From the NCBI GenBank assembly GCA_002329325.1, contig DCTX01000070.1, positions 63,881 through 79,556 on the forward strand: a stretch of DNA of 15,676 nt, in the 5' to 3' direction. The position numbers and the translations under genes were made by a program. This document shows, piece after piece, positions 7,367-14,166 of the stretch; position 1 is the first letter of the stretch; each line of letters begins with the position of its first letter. This stretch comes from Anaerolineales bacterium UBA1429. GTDB taxonomy: Bacteria > Chloroflexota > Anaerolineae > UBA1429. The notes under the pieces are model-generated. The model did not search any database and had not been told where the DNA came from. It was given only the letters and a program-made list of their open reading frames with translations.

Positions 7367-7744
7367 CTATCCGTGCGCCTGGGCGGCGTTCTCTCGGTCT
7401 CTGAACTCCCGCACGACGTCCCGGAGCCAGGGCGGGATTACCAGCGACATGGCGGTAAGCGGGCGGGCCCCCGTGTCGGCCACCGCCCCCTCAGCCCTCT
7501 CAAGCTCGCTCACTGTCTGGGCCAGCTCAAGGGCCTGGGCGCGGCACCGTTCGGCGATAGCGTCGCGGTTCTTGATGGCAGCCGCGCGCGCGGCCTCTCG
7601 GCGCTTGTCCTCGCGGGCCTTTTCCTCGGCCTGGGCCTCGGCAATCTCGGCTTCTACGGCCTCAAGCCGCTCTCTGGCTGCCCTGGCCTCGAGCTCGGCG
7701 CGCAGAGCGTCGCGTTTCTGGAGCAGGTCGGCTAGCTTACCCAT
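7367..7744 (-). CDS. Hypothetical coiled-coil protein, last gene of the element operon
   Basis: The 125-residue product is dominated by charged alanine/glutamate/arginine heptads from about residue 3 to 100 (KLADLLQKRDALRAELEARA and onward), predicting a long coiled coil. A short C-terminal segment follows (MSLVIPPWLRDVVREFRD). No family is recognised. ATG 7744 overlaps the upstream stop by 8 bp and has AGGAGG six bases before it, so translation is well supported and coupled. Long helical proteins near terminase genes can be scaffolds or morphogenesis factors, but nothing here proves that. Confidence 0.75.
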   Translation of the reverse strand: MGKLADLLQKRDALRAELEARAARERLEAVEAEIAEAQAEEKAREDKRREAARAAAIKNRDAIAERCRAQALELAQTVSELERAEGAVADTGARPLTAMSLVIPPWLRDVVREFRDRENAAQAHG

Positions 7745-8108
7745 TGACGCCCTCCTGTTCTAGCATCTCTATGTATCGCGTGAGGGCATGCCTAAGGGCC
7801 ACCTCACGGCTGCCCGGCGCCGGACGCATAAGCACGTCCGTGATGGTCGCCCCCCCACCGGCGGCAGAAGAGCCAACGTCGTATACAGCGGCCTCTAGCG
7901 CCTCGAGCTCCGCCAGTGTCTCGCCCAGCGCACGGGCCTGCTTGCGAAAGTACTCCGACGTCTCGCGGTGAGCCGCCACCGCCGCGGCTCGCTCGCGTTC
8001 GCGCTGTTGCGCCGCATCGTATCCGGCCTCTATCGCACCCAGCGGGTCTTTCGGCGCTTCCTTTGTCAGCCCCGCCCCGCGTAGCAACGCGTCGTAAAAG
8101 TCTCTCAT
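7737..8108 (-). CDS. Hypothetical helical protein
   Basis: The 123-residue product is mostly helical with a charged central stretch (about residues 35-70), a glycine/serine-rich turn GSSAAGGGA near residue 80, and a short C-terminal helical part. I do not recognise a family or catalytic motif. The start ATG overlaps the upstream stop as ATGA, with GGAGGG five bases before it, and the gene overlaps the next by 8 bp. It belongs to the tightly packed four-gene block behind the terminase-small-like gene, suggesting a shared job late in the element's cycle. Confidence 0.75.
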   Translation of the reverse strand: MRDFYDALLRGAGLTKEAPKDPLGAIEAGYDAAQQRERERAAAVAAHRETSEYFRKQARALGETLAELEALEAAVYDVGSSAAGGGATITDVLMRPAPGSREVALRHALTRYIEMLEQEGVNG

Positions 8109-8353
8109 TCCATCCCTCCAGTGTTGTGTCGTGACGCGGCGGCTCCTGCCTTTAGCGTCGCCCGTATCTCGCGTAGGGCCTCGGTCTCGCCCTCTGGGTC
8201 AGGGCTCGCAGGTGGTTCCCGCGCCCCGATGAGAGCCTGCCAGCGCTCCCGGATTTCCTGCCTGGCGCGTTCCACCCACGCGGGCGGTTCCCACGGCGGC
8301 GGTGACGGCCTCAGGCGCTGCTCCAGAGCCTCAAGTCTGCTTCTCAAGCTCAT
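8105..8353 (-). CDS. Hypothetical small protein, 82 residues
   Basis: The product starts MSLRSRLEALEQRLRP, a short amphipathic helix, followed by a proline-rich linker (SPPPWEPPAW) and a second helical segment ending KAGAAASRHN. It has no signal peptide, metal motif or membrane segment. The start overlaps the upstream stop as ATGA and has AAGGATGGG before it; the end overlaps the next gene the same way. No family recognised. Small helix-proline-helix proteins are frequently found beside terminase genes in phage genomes, which is weak contextual support only. Confidence 0.72.
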   Translation of the reverse strand: MSLRSRLEALEQRLRPSPPPWEPPAWVERARQEIRERWQALIGAREPPASPDPEGETEALREIRATLKAGAAASRHNTGGME

Positions 8354-8727
8354 TCATCACCCATCCTTTCTTCTAGCGCCGCCACCCTATCGGACAGGCT
8401 CACCAGCTCCGACAGCCGCAAGCCCGAATCCAGCACCGCCCGCGCCGCGCTTACCCGCGCCGCGTCGGTGGCGGATGCGTCGCGCATGATGGCACAGAGC
8501 ACGTCTAGAGCCGCGCCCATCTCGCGGGCCAGCCGCCGAGCAGCCTCGCCCAGAACGGCGTCTTGTCGGGCCGCAAGCTCAGCCTTGACGTCGGGGTCTG
8601 ACAGATACGTCCAGGCGGTGCGCTCGCCGATGCTGGCCGCCTCTGCCGCTGCCCGGATGCTCGGCGCTTCCAGCAAGGCGGTCACAAAACGCCTCTGGTT
8701 TCGCGTCAGTGTGCCGTTTTCTGCCAA
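8350..8727 (-). CDS. Terminase small subunit-like HTH protein
   Basis: The N-terminal half reads NGTLTRNQRRFVTALLEAP, then SIRAAAEAASIGERTAWTYL and SDPDVKAEL. This is the helix-turn-helix layout of phage small terminase/phBC6A51-like proteins (LTxxQxxFVxALLxxxxIxxAAxxAGIxxxTxxxYL). A helical oligomerisation-like region follows, ending in a short coiled coil (LVSLSDRVAALEERM). In phages this subunit recognises pac/cos DNA and recruits the ATPase subunit; satellites carry their own to redirect packaging. No large terminase follows. The start is an inferred TTG at 8727 with GGGGAG nine bases upstream. A generic HTH regulator remains possible. Confidence 0.6.
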   Translation of the reverse strand: MAENGTLTRNQRRFVTALLEAPSIRAAAEAASIGERTAWTYLSDPDVKAELAARQDAVLGEAARRLAREMGAALDVLCAIMRDASATDAARVSAARAVLDSGLRLSELVSLSDRVAALEERMGDE

Positions 8728-8764
8728 AGTACGCTCTCCCCTTCTATGCTCACCGCCGGGCGCG

Positions 8765-8965
8765 CTATCGCCTCACCCGCTGCCATATGTCGCTCACCCC
8801 GAACGGCGGCCCCTGCAAGTCCAGTAGGTCACGCTCGATAGTGCGCCGGTTGGTTCCACAGCGGGCCGCCAGGGCTTCCACCGTGTAGGTGTCGCCCGTG
8901 TCTTCCAGCAGCTTGAGCAAGAAGGCCAGCCGCACAGCGCGTTTGTCCCCCCTCTCGGCTCTCAC
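8765..8965 (-). CDS. Small HTH protein (DeoR/WYL N-terminal-type domain)
   Basis: The 66-residue product consists almost only of a winged-helix-type HTH: VRLAFLLKLLEDTGDTYTVE then ALAARCGTNRRTIERDLLDL. This resembles the N-terminal DNA-binding domain of DeoR- and WYL-type regulators, where R-T-I-x-R-D-L is the recognition helix signature. There is no effector domain, so it is either a stand-alone regulator or a DNA-binding accessory of the terminase-like protein encoded 37 bp downstream. The start is a GTG at 8965 with a weak ribosome binding site (GAGCGG), and no in-frame ATG is available. Confidence 0.65.
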   Translation of the reverse strand: MRAERGDKRAVRLAFLLKLLEDTGDTYTVEALAARCGTNRRTIERDLLDLQGPPFGVSDIWQRVRR

Positions 8966-9041
8966 GATAGCCGCTCTGCCCGTGTGTACATCGCCCGTGT
9001 CCTGGTTGGCGTCCGGGGCCCCGACCGTCCGATAGCCCTTG

Positions 9042-9254
9042 TCACGCTGCAGCCTCCAGGTAGTACCCGCGCGCGCTGCCGGTCACGCAGTGGGCCACCC
9101 TGTGCCCTAGGTAGAGCCTGGGGTCTTCCCCCACGCGCCCCGCCCCGTGGGTGTGGCGTTGGCCGCACAGAGGGCACACGTCCACGACCCAGAGCAAGTA
9201 GCCGCGCTCGCGTTCCAGATGCGCCAGGGCGATGGGGTCTTTGACTCTGTCCAC
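9042..9254 (-). CDS. Small putative zinc-binding protein
   Basis: The 70-residue product contains CPLCGQRHTHGAG around residues 27-39 and a later H-R-V-A-H-C (about residues 51-56). Together they supply a plausible zinc site with two CxxC cysteines and two histidine/cysteine ligands. Similar short CPLCGxxHxHG proteins are common as accessory genes in phages and actinobacterial elements, with unknown function. The start is GTG 9254 with AAGGA upstream; it begins 13 bp after the primase stop, so it is in the same transcript. Confidence 0.7.
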   Translation of the reverse strand: MDRVKDPIALAHLERERGYLLWVVDVCPLCGQRHTHGAGRVGEDPRLYLGHRVAHCVTGSARGYYLEAAA

Positions 9255-9267
9255 GGGTCACGTCCTT

Positions 9268-11490
9268 TCAGAAGGGTACATCGGCAAAGTCGTCGTCTGC
9301 GTCGGCCAGCGCCACAAGCTCGCGCTCATACTCGGTGAGGCCGTCAAAGGCATCGTCAGCGTTGGGGTGTTGCAGTGTTGCAGTGTTTTCCCAGGGGTCA
9401 AGCAAAACACTCTTTTGCTCTTGCCCCTGACCAGACTTTTCCGATGAACCCACTGTCTGTAGCCTAGTGCAACAGTCGGCCAAACTCTCGGGACTTGGCA
9501 GCACCGGCGCTTCTTCCGGCAACGGGTCACCCAGGGCAAGCATGGCGGGCCGGCCCCGCTTCTCCTGCAGATTCACGAGGTAGCCCAGACCCCTGGTCAC
9601 GTACACCCGGCGGCTCACGCTGCTCTTGTCCATGTCCAGGTGGGCGGCCAGTTGGGTGATGCTCACTGCGGCCCCCTCGACTCGCCCGGTCAGCTCGGCC
9701 ACGGCCCCGACTGTCTCACGCACCGTCTCGCTCACCGTCGCCTCGACACCCTCACTGATGGGGTCAATCACCAAGGCATACACCGCTCGATAGTCTTCCA
9801 GGGTCGCCACGATGCGGCCCTGGGCGTCGCGCTCGCGGTTCTCTTGGTGCAGCATGGCATGGGTCTGTATCAGTGCCAGCACCTTGCTAAAGTCGCGGCG
9901 CAGGCGCACGGCCTTGGGGTTGCACCCAGCGGCCAGCTCGTGGGCGTAGGGGATGGTCACTTGACGCTCGCCCGCCAGCTCCAGCCAGATCTGCAGAGCT
10001 CGCCAGGGGTCCAAATCGGGCTCGCCCTCGTGGTGGCCGTTGGCGCGCTCGGCCAGCGCCCCCAGTACGCCCGCCGTCTGGCTGGCATCGTCTCGCACGG
10101 TGACGCTCAGCATCCGGGTTTCGTTCTCTGGGTGCAGGCTGGCCCAGGTCGTGGTCGTGATAAGGCCCGTGGGCCCCTCTCGCTCTATGTTACGGGCCTG
10201 CATCCCGTCGGGCGTCTTTTCGACGGTCGTATACTTGATGCGCCCTTCCGAGAGCAGCGAGCGCACCGAGTAGGCCAGCACGCTCGGCTCGCCCTGCCGG
10301 TCGGCGCCCAGGCCGCTGGCTTCATAGAGCACCACGAACCGGTGGGCCACGGGCCTTTCATCATAGATAAGTGCGTGCTCGCTCATACTGGTAAAGTCCA
10401 GATAGGCGCTCTCGGGCATGGTCTTGAGCACAGTCTCTACTGTAAAGCTCTTGCCGCCGCTGCTGGGCCCCTTGACGGCGACGCTTACCGGCCTCTCTAG
10501 CAGGCGGCTGGTGAGGGCCAGATAGAGTAGCTTGGCGTTGGCCGTCTCGCCCACCAGCCCCAGGCGTCGGCAGAGGCCGTCAAGCTCGCCCAGTATGTCG
10601 GGGCACACCAGCAGCTCGCGGGCATCGCCCTGGGCCTCGGCGGCCAGCGCCTTGATTCGCTCGGCATCTATCTCTCGCCAGGGGCGGGCCTGGGCCTTGA
10701 GCCCTTCCAGCAGCGCGGGCACATCATCGCCCAGTATGTGGGCCTTGCTCACGTCCTTGCGGCCCTCGGGGGCCTGCATGATACGCGCCTCGGGCAGCGT
10801 CGCGCCCACATCGGCGACCAAGGTCGCGCCGCCCTGGTCGGGCTCTTGCCAGACGTAGACGGTCAGACCTTCCAGAGGCTCGGCCCATTCGGGCTTCCAG
10901 GTGTCAGCCCCTGGTATGCCCAGTGCGGGCAGGCCATAGCTCCACAGGGTTTGGCTGTCGCTCTCGCCTTCCACCAGGTACACGTAGCCCGCCTTGCGGG
11001 CCTCGGCCAGTTTCCAGAGCCCGTAGGGCATCGTCTTTGAGCCAGCAGCCCAAGTAAAGCGCCCCTTCTTGCCCTCAAGCTGCCAGCGATAGCGCCGGCC
11101 CGCCTCATTGCCGTTGGCGTCAAAGTACGCCAGCACCAGGCGGGTGCGGCCCTTGTAGCGTGATTCTGCCACGCCCAGACCCTGCAAGAAGGCGGGCTCC
11201 AGGCGCTTGGCTCGGGCGTAGGCTTCCAACGAAATGTTTGTTTCTTGACCCCCTGGCGAACACTGCAACACTGCAACACCCAGGTGCTGGGCCAGCTTGC
11301 GCAGGCCGCCCCCAGCACCGCAAGAGTGGCACTTGTACCCCCTAGGCCCCACGGCAAAGCTGCCGCTGCTCTTGTCCGGGTGGAACGGGCACAAGGGCCA
11401 ATAGTCGCCGTGGGTGTCGGGCCAGTGGTCGTCTTTGGCGTCGCCGCGTTCCAGCTTGGCAAGGATGGCTTCCAGCAGGCCGTCTACCAT
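9268..11490 (-). CDS. Primase-helicase: CHC2 zinc finger, Toprim, ATPase
   Basis: The 740-residue replication protein has an N-terminal CHC2-type zinc finger with C34, H37, C54 and C57 (CPFHPDK...YKCHSCG). A Toprim domain follows with VEGESD at 173-178 and EPDQGG at 216-221. A P-loop ATPase has GPSSGGKSF at 341-349 and a Walker B-like FVVLYEASG near 386-393. A C-terminal HTH lies around residues 610-640 (SITQLAAHLDMDKSSVSRRV). It likely primes and unwinds the element's own origin, as the pri-rep proteins of satellites do. ATG 11490 overlaps the upstream stop by 7 bp and is preceded by AGGGGG; an in-frame extension further upstream is overlap with the previous gene. Two inverted 38-bp repeats lie within the coding sequence (residues ~70-82 and ~696-709). 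Confidence 0.88.
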   Translation of the reverse strand: MVDGLLEAILAKLERGDAKDDHWPDTHGDYWPLCPFHPDKSSGSFAVGPRGYKCHSCGAGGGLRKLAQHLGVAVLQCSPGGQETNISLEAYARAKRLEPAFLQGLGVAESRYKGRTRLVLAYFDANGNEAGRRYRWQLEGKKGRFTWAAGSKTMPYGLWKLAEARKAGYVYLVEGESDSQTLWSYGLPALGIPGADTWKPEWAEPLEGLTVYVWQEPDQGGATLVADVGATLPEARIMQAPEGRKDVSKAHILGDDVPALLEGLKAQARPWREIDAERIKALAAEAQGDARELLVCPDILGELDGLCRRLGLVGETANAKLLYLALTSRLLERPVSVAVKGPSSGGKSFTVETVLKTMPESAYLDFTSMSEHALIYDERPVAHRFVVLYEASGLGADRQGEPSVLAYSVRSLLSEGRIKYTTVEKTPDGMQARNIEREGPTGLITTTTWASLHPENETRMLSVTVRDDASQTAGVLGALAERANGHHEGEPDLDPWRALQIWLELAGERQVTIPYAHELAAGCNPKAVRLRRDFSKVLALIQTHAMLHQENRERDAQGRIVATLEDYRAVYALVIDPISEGVEATVSETVRETVGAVAELTGRVEGAAVSITQLAAHLDMDKSSVSRRVYVTRGLGYLVNLQEKRGRPAMLALGDPLPEEAPVLPSPESLADCCTRLQTVGSSEKSGQGQEQKSVLLDPWENTATLQHPNADDAFDGLTEYERELVALADADDDFADVPF
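9365..9402 (-). repeat. Copy A of an inverted 38-bp repeat in the primase gene
   Basis: The minus strand of this segment matches the plus strand of 11244-11281 at 34 of 38 positions, including an exact 23-bp block (9365-9387 against 11259-11281). It contains a tandem 8-bp unit, CACTGCAA twice. It encodes part of the low-complexity C-terminal tail of the primase. Confidence 0.9.
11244..11281 (+). repeat. Copy B of the inverted 38-bp repeat in the primase gene
   Basis: This copy lies in opposite orientation to 9365-9402, about 1.85 kb away, and falls between the zinc finger and the rest of the primase (around residues 70-82, GVAVLQCSPGGQE). The shared block begins CTTGACCCC and ends in the CACTGCAA tandem plus CACCC. 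Confidence 0.9.
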
Positions 11491-11951
11491 AGCGCCCCCT
11501 GCACCGGCCCCGCCGGTTCTGCCTCGGGCATGTGCTCTCGCAGACTCTCGGCCACGGCGTCGGCCTCGCCGGGAGAGGGCCGCCACCAGTCGAGGGTCAG
11601 CGCCACCTGCTCGCCCGCGTTACGCTCAAAGACAAAGCCCTTGGCCCGCAGCGTCTCGGGCCGGGCCCAGTAGTGGCGCATCTGCTCCAAGTCGTGAATC
11701 AGCACGTAGCGCACCCCCAGGGCCTCGATAAGGGACAGGTCGCCAGCATCCACCGCCCAGGACTTGGGGGCACGCAGCATGTGCCTTGAGGCGCTGGCGG
11801 TCTTGCGCCAGGTGTCGCCCTCGATGCGCCCGTAACGCGGCTCTTGACGGCGGGCGAGGCTCATGTCATAATGCAGATAGAGACGGTTGCCCGCCGTGCT
11901 CAGCCCGCCGCCGCCAAGTTCCCGCTTGGCGGCTTTTCTTTTATCGCGCAT
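11484..11951 (-). CDS. Hypothetical protein preceding the primase
   Basis: The 155-residue product starts with a basic segment (MRDKRKAAKREL), then GNRLYLHYDMSLARRQEPRY, and a compact alpha/beta-looking core including GVRYVLIHDLEQMRHYW and FVFERNAGEQVALTLDWW. No family is recognised. ATG 11951 has a perfect AGGAGG six bases upstream and overlaps the ribbon-helix-helix gene by 11 bp; the stop overlaps the primase start by 7 bp. The three are probably co-translated, pointing to a role in replication or its control. A toxin role (paired with the RHH protein) was considered, but no known toxin motif is visible. Confidence 0.72.
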   Translation of the reverse strand: MRDKRKAAKRELGGGGLSTAGNRLYLHYDMSLARRQEPRYGRIEGDTWRKTASASRHMLRAPKSWAVDAGDLSLIEALGVRYVLIHDLEQMRHYWARPETLRAKGFVFERNAGEQVALTLDWWRPSPGEADAVAESLREHMPEAEPAGPVQGALW

Positions 11952-12132
11952 GGGCCGCCTCCTGGGGGCGCTCGGGGGCAGCGGGTGCCCTGGGTTCCTC
12001 AAGTACGCCCTGGCGCGCTGCCTCGCAGATAATCAGCCGACGCAACACTTCGCCAGGGCGCGTTTTGTGGCGGGCTGCCAGCCGACGCAGGAGCACCGCT
12101 TCCTCACGTAGCAGCACAATGGGCCCATCCAT
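11941..12132 (-). CDS. Ribbon-helix-helix (CopG/Arc-like) small DNA-binding protein
   Basis: The 63-residue product fits the RHH pattern: a beta strand (GPIVLLREE), helix A (AVLLRRLAARHK), a turn, and helix B (RPGEVLRRLIICEAARQ). A proline/alanine-rich tail follows. Such proteins dimerise and bind palindromic or direct-repeat operators, often their own. ATG 12132 is chosen over a TTG four codons upstream because GGAGG lies five bases before it. It heads the replication block (RHH, 155-residue protein, primase). A terminator-like hairpin and a 25-bp palindrome sit directly upstream, so autoregulation of replication, as with CopG over repB in pMV158, is a reasonable inference. Confidence 0.7.
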   Translation of the reverse strand: MDGPIVLLREEAVLLRRLAARHKTRPGEVLRRLIICEAARQGVLEEPRAPAAPERPQEAAHAR

Positions 12133-12142
12133 GTTTGCCTCC

Positions 12143-12177
12143 AAACAAAAAGCTGGAATCCGTTACGATTCCAGCTT
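12143..12177 (-). terminator. Rho-independent terminator/attenuator before the replication block
   Basis: Perfect 11-bp arms, AAGCTGGAATC (12150-12160) and GATTCCAGCTT (12167-12177), enclose a six-base loop. On the minus strand the stem is followed by TTTTT-GTTT and then at once by the GGAGG ribosome binding site of the RHH gene. It can end the upstream transcript and may act as an attenuator in front of the replication genes. Confidence 0.8.
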
Positions 12178-12188
12178 ACCATGCCCAC

Positions 12189-12213
12189 TTTGGAGAAGTG
12201 GCACTTCTCCAAA
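12189..12213. promoter_or_regulatory. 25-bp near-perfect palindrome (operator or RNA hairpin)
   Basis: TTTGGAGAAGTG and CACTTCTCCAAA are perfect 12-bp arms around a single central G. Further TTTGGAG copies sit next to it on the minus strand (12208-12221) and at the RHH ribosome binding site (12136-12145 area). The near-absence of a spacer favours a dimeric protein operator; as RNA it would form a stem directly before the terminator. Confidence 0.7.
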
Positions 12214-12235
12214 CTCCAAACAGGCAATCTTGCCG

Positions 12236-13012
12236 CTATTCGTCTAGGTCGGCCCCCCAGTCTACAAACTGGTCAACGTATCGGTCATAGGTCCGGGGGT
12301 CGACATGAGCCTTTTTACAGGCTGCGGTCTTTGGCATCCCTCCCTCGAATAGCTCGCGCGCCTCTTTCACCCGGTCAAGGGTCCCCCCTTGCTGTCCTTG
12401 TTTTGACTTTGGCACGCCCTCGCCCTCGGCCTCGCCCTCCGGCTGCATCATCTCAGCCACCGCCTTGGCTTCGGGCGCAGTCTGCTCGGCACACCATCGG
12501 GCCACCTCCTCGGCCCATAGTGTGGTCACGAAACGTTGCCCAACAGACAAAGGCAATATGGACGTACGCAAGTCGCCCTGCCCCCAGCCTTCGGGGCTCT
12601 CCTCCAACCATAGCTTGCCGACGCAGAACCCCGGACGCTCTTGGTGCAAAGTGATAGTTGCAGGCTCTCTATCCCACACAAGATAGAAGCTGTTGACTTC
12701 TCTGAATAGCCCCTTCGCTATCACAAAGTCGTACTCTTTTTCGCTCCATTCCGAGGCGTCCCACCACGCCCGCACATCTTCTTTGTTTGCCCATCGGTAG
12801 CCGGTGGCATCGTGCAGCCACACGCCCAGGGTGATGGAGTAAAGAGCCGTGGGGTGGCTGGACTCAAGAAAACGGCAGGCGAATACAAAGTTGTTACCCC
12901 GTTCTGTGAGTTCGACATCTCTCGGCCTTGCCGATTCCGGGCCCATGAAGAACTCGTAGACGGTTCGCGCATTGGCATCGAACTCGAACGTCTGAACTAG
13001 GCGATGGGCCAT
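12236..13012 (-). CDS. Hypothetical protein with C-terminal HTH-like segment
   Basis: The 258-residue product has an N-terminal part rich in aromatic residues and beta-like stretches (RLVQTFEFDANARTVYEFFM, NNFVFACRFLES, YRWANKEDVRAWWDASEW). A short acidic linker EGEAEGEG and a C-terminal HTH-like segment follow (TLDRVKEARELFEGGMPKTA, CKKAHVDPRTYDRYVD), reminiscent of resolvase- or phage-type HTH domains. I recognise no family for the N-terminal 190 residues. ATG 13012 has GGGGGGTGG at good spacing. The gene is followed by the palindrome and terminator and closes the first half of the element operon. It could be cargo (regulation or defence), but that is speculation. Confidence 0.7.
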   Translation of the reverse strand: MAHRLVQTFEFDANARTVYEFFMGPESARPRDVELTERGNNFVFACRFLESSHPTALYSITLGVWLHDATGYRWANKEDVRAWWDASEWSEKEYDFVIAKGLFREVNSFYLVWDREPATITLHQERPGFCVGKLWLEESPEGWGQGDLRTSILPLSVGQRFVTTLWAEEVARWCAEQTAPEAKAVAEMMQPEGEAEGEGVPKSKQGQQGGTLDRVKEARELFEGGMPKTAACKKAHVDPRTYDRYVDQFVDWGADLDE

Positions 13013-13112
13013 ATAGCCACCCCCCTACAGGTGCTAGATGCGCCGGGCCTCGCCACGGTAGGGCGTAGCTCGCTTGCGGGGTCGGCCAAACCCACCCGGC
13101 ATCATCCCAAGT

Positions 13113-13382
13113 CTACGCGGGCTGCCCTCTCTCGGCAAGCCCCGTGTACGCGTACTCGTACCGCGTCAGCCGACAGACGGCATCTTGCAGTCTGGCGCAG
13201 CGAGCGATGCAGCCTTGTAGCTCGGCCTCTATCGTCTCATTCATCACCGTGCGCCCGAGGCGCTGGCGCTCGATGGCGTTGGCGCAGGCGGCCAGTTCCA
13301 GCTCGGCGCGCATCCGCCCCAGGGCCACCAGCACATTTTCGATGCTCTCAAGGCGGGCGTCTTCCTCTCTAGAGCGCCGCAT
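13113..13382 (-). CDS. Hypothetical helical protein
   Basis: The 89-residue product is almost wholly helical with charged heptads (MRRSREEDARLESIENVLVA then LGRMRAELELAACANAIERQ) and several cysteines (CANA, CIARCARLQDAVC). I recognise no family. ATG 13382 overlaps the preceding stop by 14 bp and has AAGGGGG upstream. A longer version starting near 13718 would only read the neighbouring gene in a shifted frame. It may form a small coiled-coil complex with its neighbours. Confidence 0.65.
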   Translation of the reverse strand: MRRSREEDARLESIENVLVALGRMRAELELAACANAIERQRLGRTVMNETIEAELQGCIARCARLQDAVCRLTRYEYAYTGLAERGQPA

Positions 13383-13965
13383 GGCCCGCCCCCTTGGTGA
13401 GGCGCAGCAGCTCGCCCACAGCCCCCAGCAGCTCTTCTGTGCCCTCGGCCTCGGTTGCGATGGCCACCAGCTCGCGGCGCAGCGCGTCGGTCTCCTCGAG
13501 GGCGCCGGTGGCATCCGGGCCCAGCTTCCGGCCCGCGATGGCAAGCACGTCGCCCCAGGCCCGCGCCTGGGCGTCGGGCCCGTGGTGGCGCACCAGGTCG
13601 GCGAGCTGGCCGCAGGACAGAGCCACATAGCGGCTCCATTGGGCCCAGGTTGGCGGTGTGTCGGTGCGCTCGGCGCGCGGTTGCAGCTCGGGCGGTTCGA
13701 GCCTGGGGGGCGGGGCATCGAGGCCCAGCATGTCGCGGACCTCGCCCCAGAAGTTGCCTATGGAGCGCTCCGGGTCGAACGGACGGCCCCCGTAGGCATC
13801 ACGCATATCCAGGAGTATCTGGAGGGCGGCCCGCATACGCGGGGCCTGGCGCAGCAGCTTGGCCGCGCTCTTGCTGGCGGCTCGGGCCACCAGCCGGCCG
13901 TCGGCGTCATGGATGGCTTTGCCCTCACGGGCCCAGGGGACGGGGTGCTTGTCTCTCTTTAGCAT
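13369..13965 (-). CDS. Phage-type hypothetical protein
   Basis: The 198-residue product starts MLKRDKHPVPWAREGKAIHD, then ADGRLVARAASKSAAKLLRQ, AP and RMRAALQ. This is the recurring phage layout of a short beta module, 'I-x-D-A-D-G-R-x-V-A', followed by 'A-x-L-I/L-x-x-A-P-x-M-x-x-A-L'. A proline-rich linker and a helical C-terminal region follow. The module is common in small early phage proteins of unknown role. ATG 13965 has GGGAGG six bases upstream and overlaps the previous stop as ATGCTAA. The frame is open further upstream to 14583, but the extension runs across regulatory DNA and other genes and was rejected. Confidence 0.68.
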   Translation of the reverse strand: MLKRDKHPVPWAREGKAIHDADGRLVARAASKSAAKLLRQAPRMRAALQILLDMRDAYGGRPFDPERSIGNFWGEVRDMLGLDAPPPRLEPPELQPRAERTDTPPTWAQWSRYVALSCGQLADLVRHHGPDAQARAWGDVLAIAGRKLGPDATGALEETDALRRELVAIATEAEGTEELLGAVGELLRLTKGAGHAAL

Positions 13966-14159
13966 GTCGCGCCTCCCGTCTGGGTGAGCTGGCGCGGCGT
14001 CTGATGGCCAGCCTTTGCCCGCCCCATCTCGCGCAGCAGCTCTTGCAGCAGCCCGTCGGCCTGGGCCGCCGCGCTGGCCTCGCTCTCTCCCCCCGCTACC
14101 AGGTTGCGGTAGTAGGCCCCTGCATCCTTTACGGCTTGGTCGAATGTGTACGTTGCCAT
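13959..14159 (-). CDS. Hypothetical small protein, 66 residues
   Basis: The product starts MATYTFDQAVKDAGAYYRNL, then VAGGESEASAAAQADGLLQE, a small helical protein with no recognised family, ending in a polar tail. ATG 14159 has GAGGGGG seven bases upstream, but that ribosome binding site is the 3' arm of a perfect 11-bp hairpin (14167-14200), so translation may be controlled by RNA structure. The stop overlaps the next gene by 7 bp. Confidence 0.62.
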   Translation of the reverse strand: MATYTFDQAVKDAGAYYRNLVAGGESEASAAAQADGLLQELLREMGRAKAGHQTPRQLTQTGGATC

Positions 14160-14166
14160 GATAGAA

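Noticed and set aside
9640..10500. A 286-codon plus-strand frame inside the primase region
   Set aside because: It is antisense to a well-supported primase-helicase with clear motifs and shows no protein family features.
11484..12132. RHH gene plus overlapping 155-residue gene as a toxin-antitoxin pair
   Set aside because: The downstream protein shows no RelE, ParE, VapC, MazF or GNAT toxin motif that I can see, is larger than usual, and is coupled to the primase, so a replication-control role fits better.
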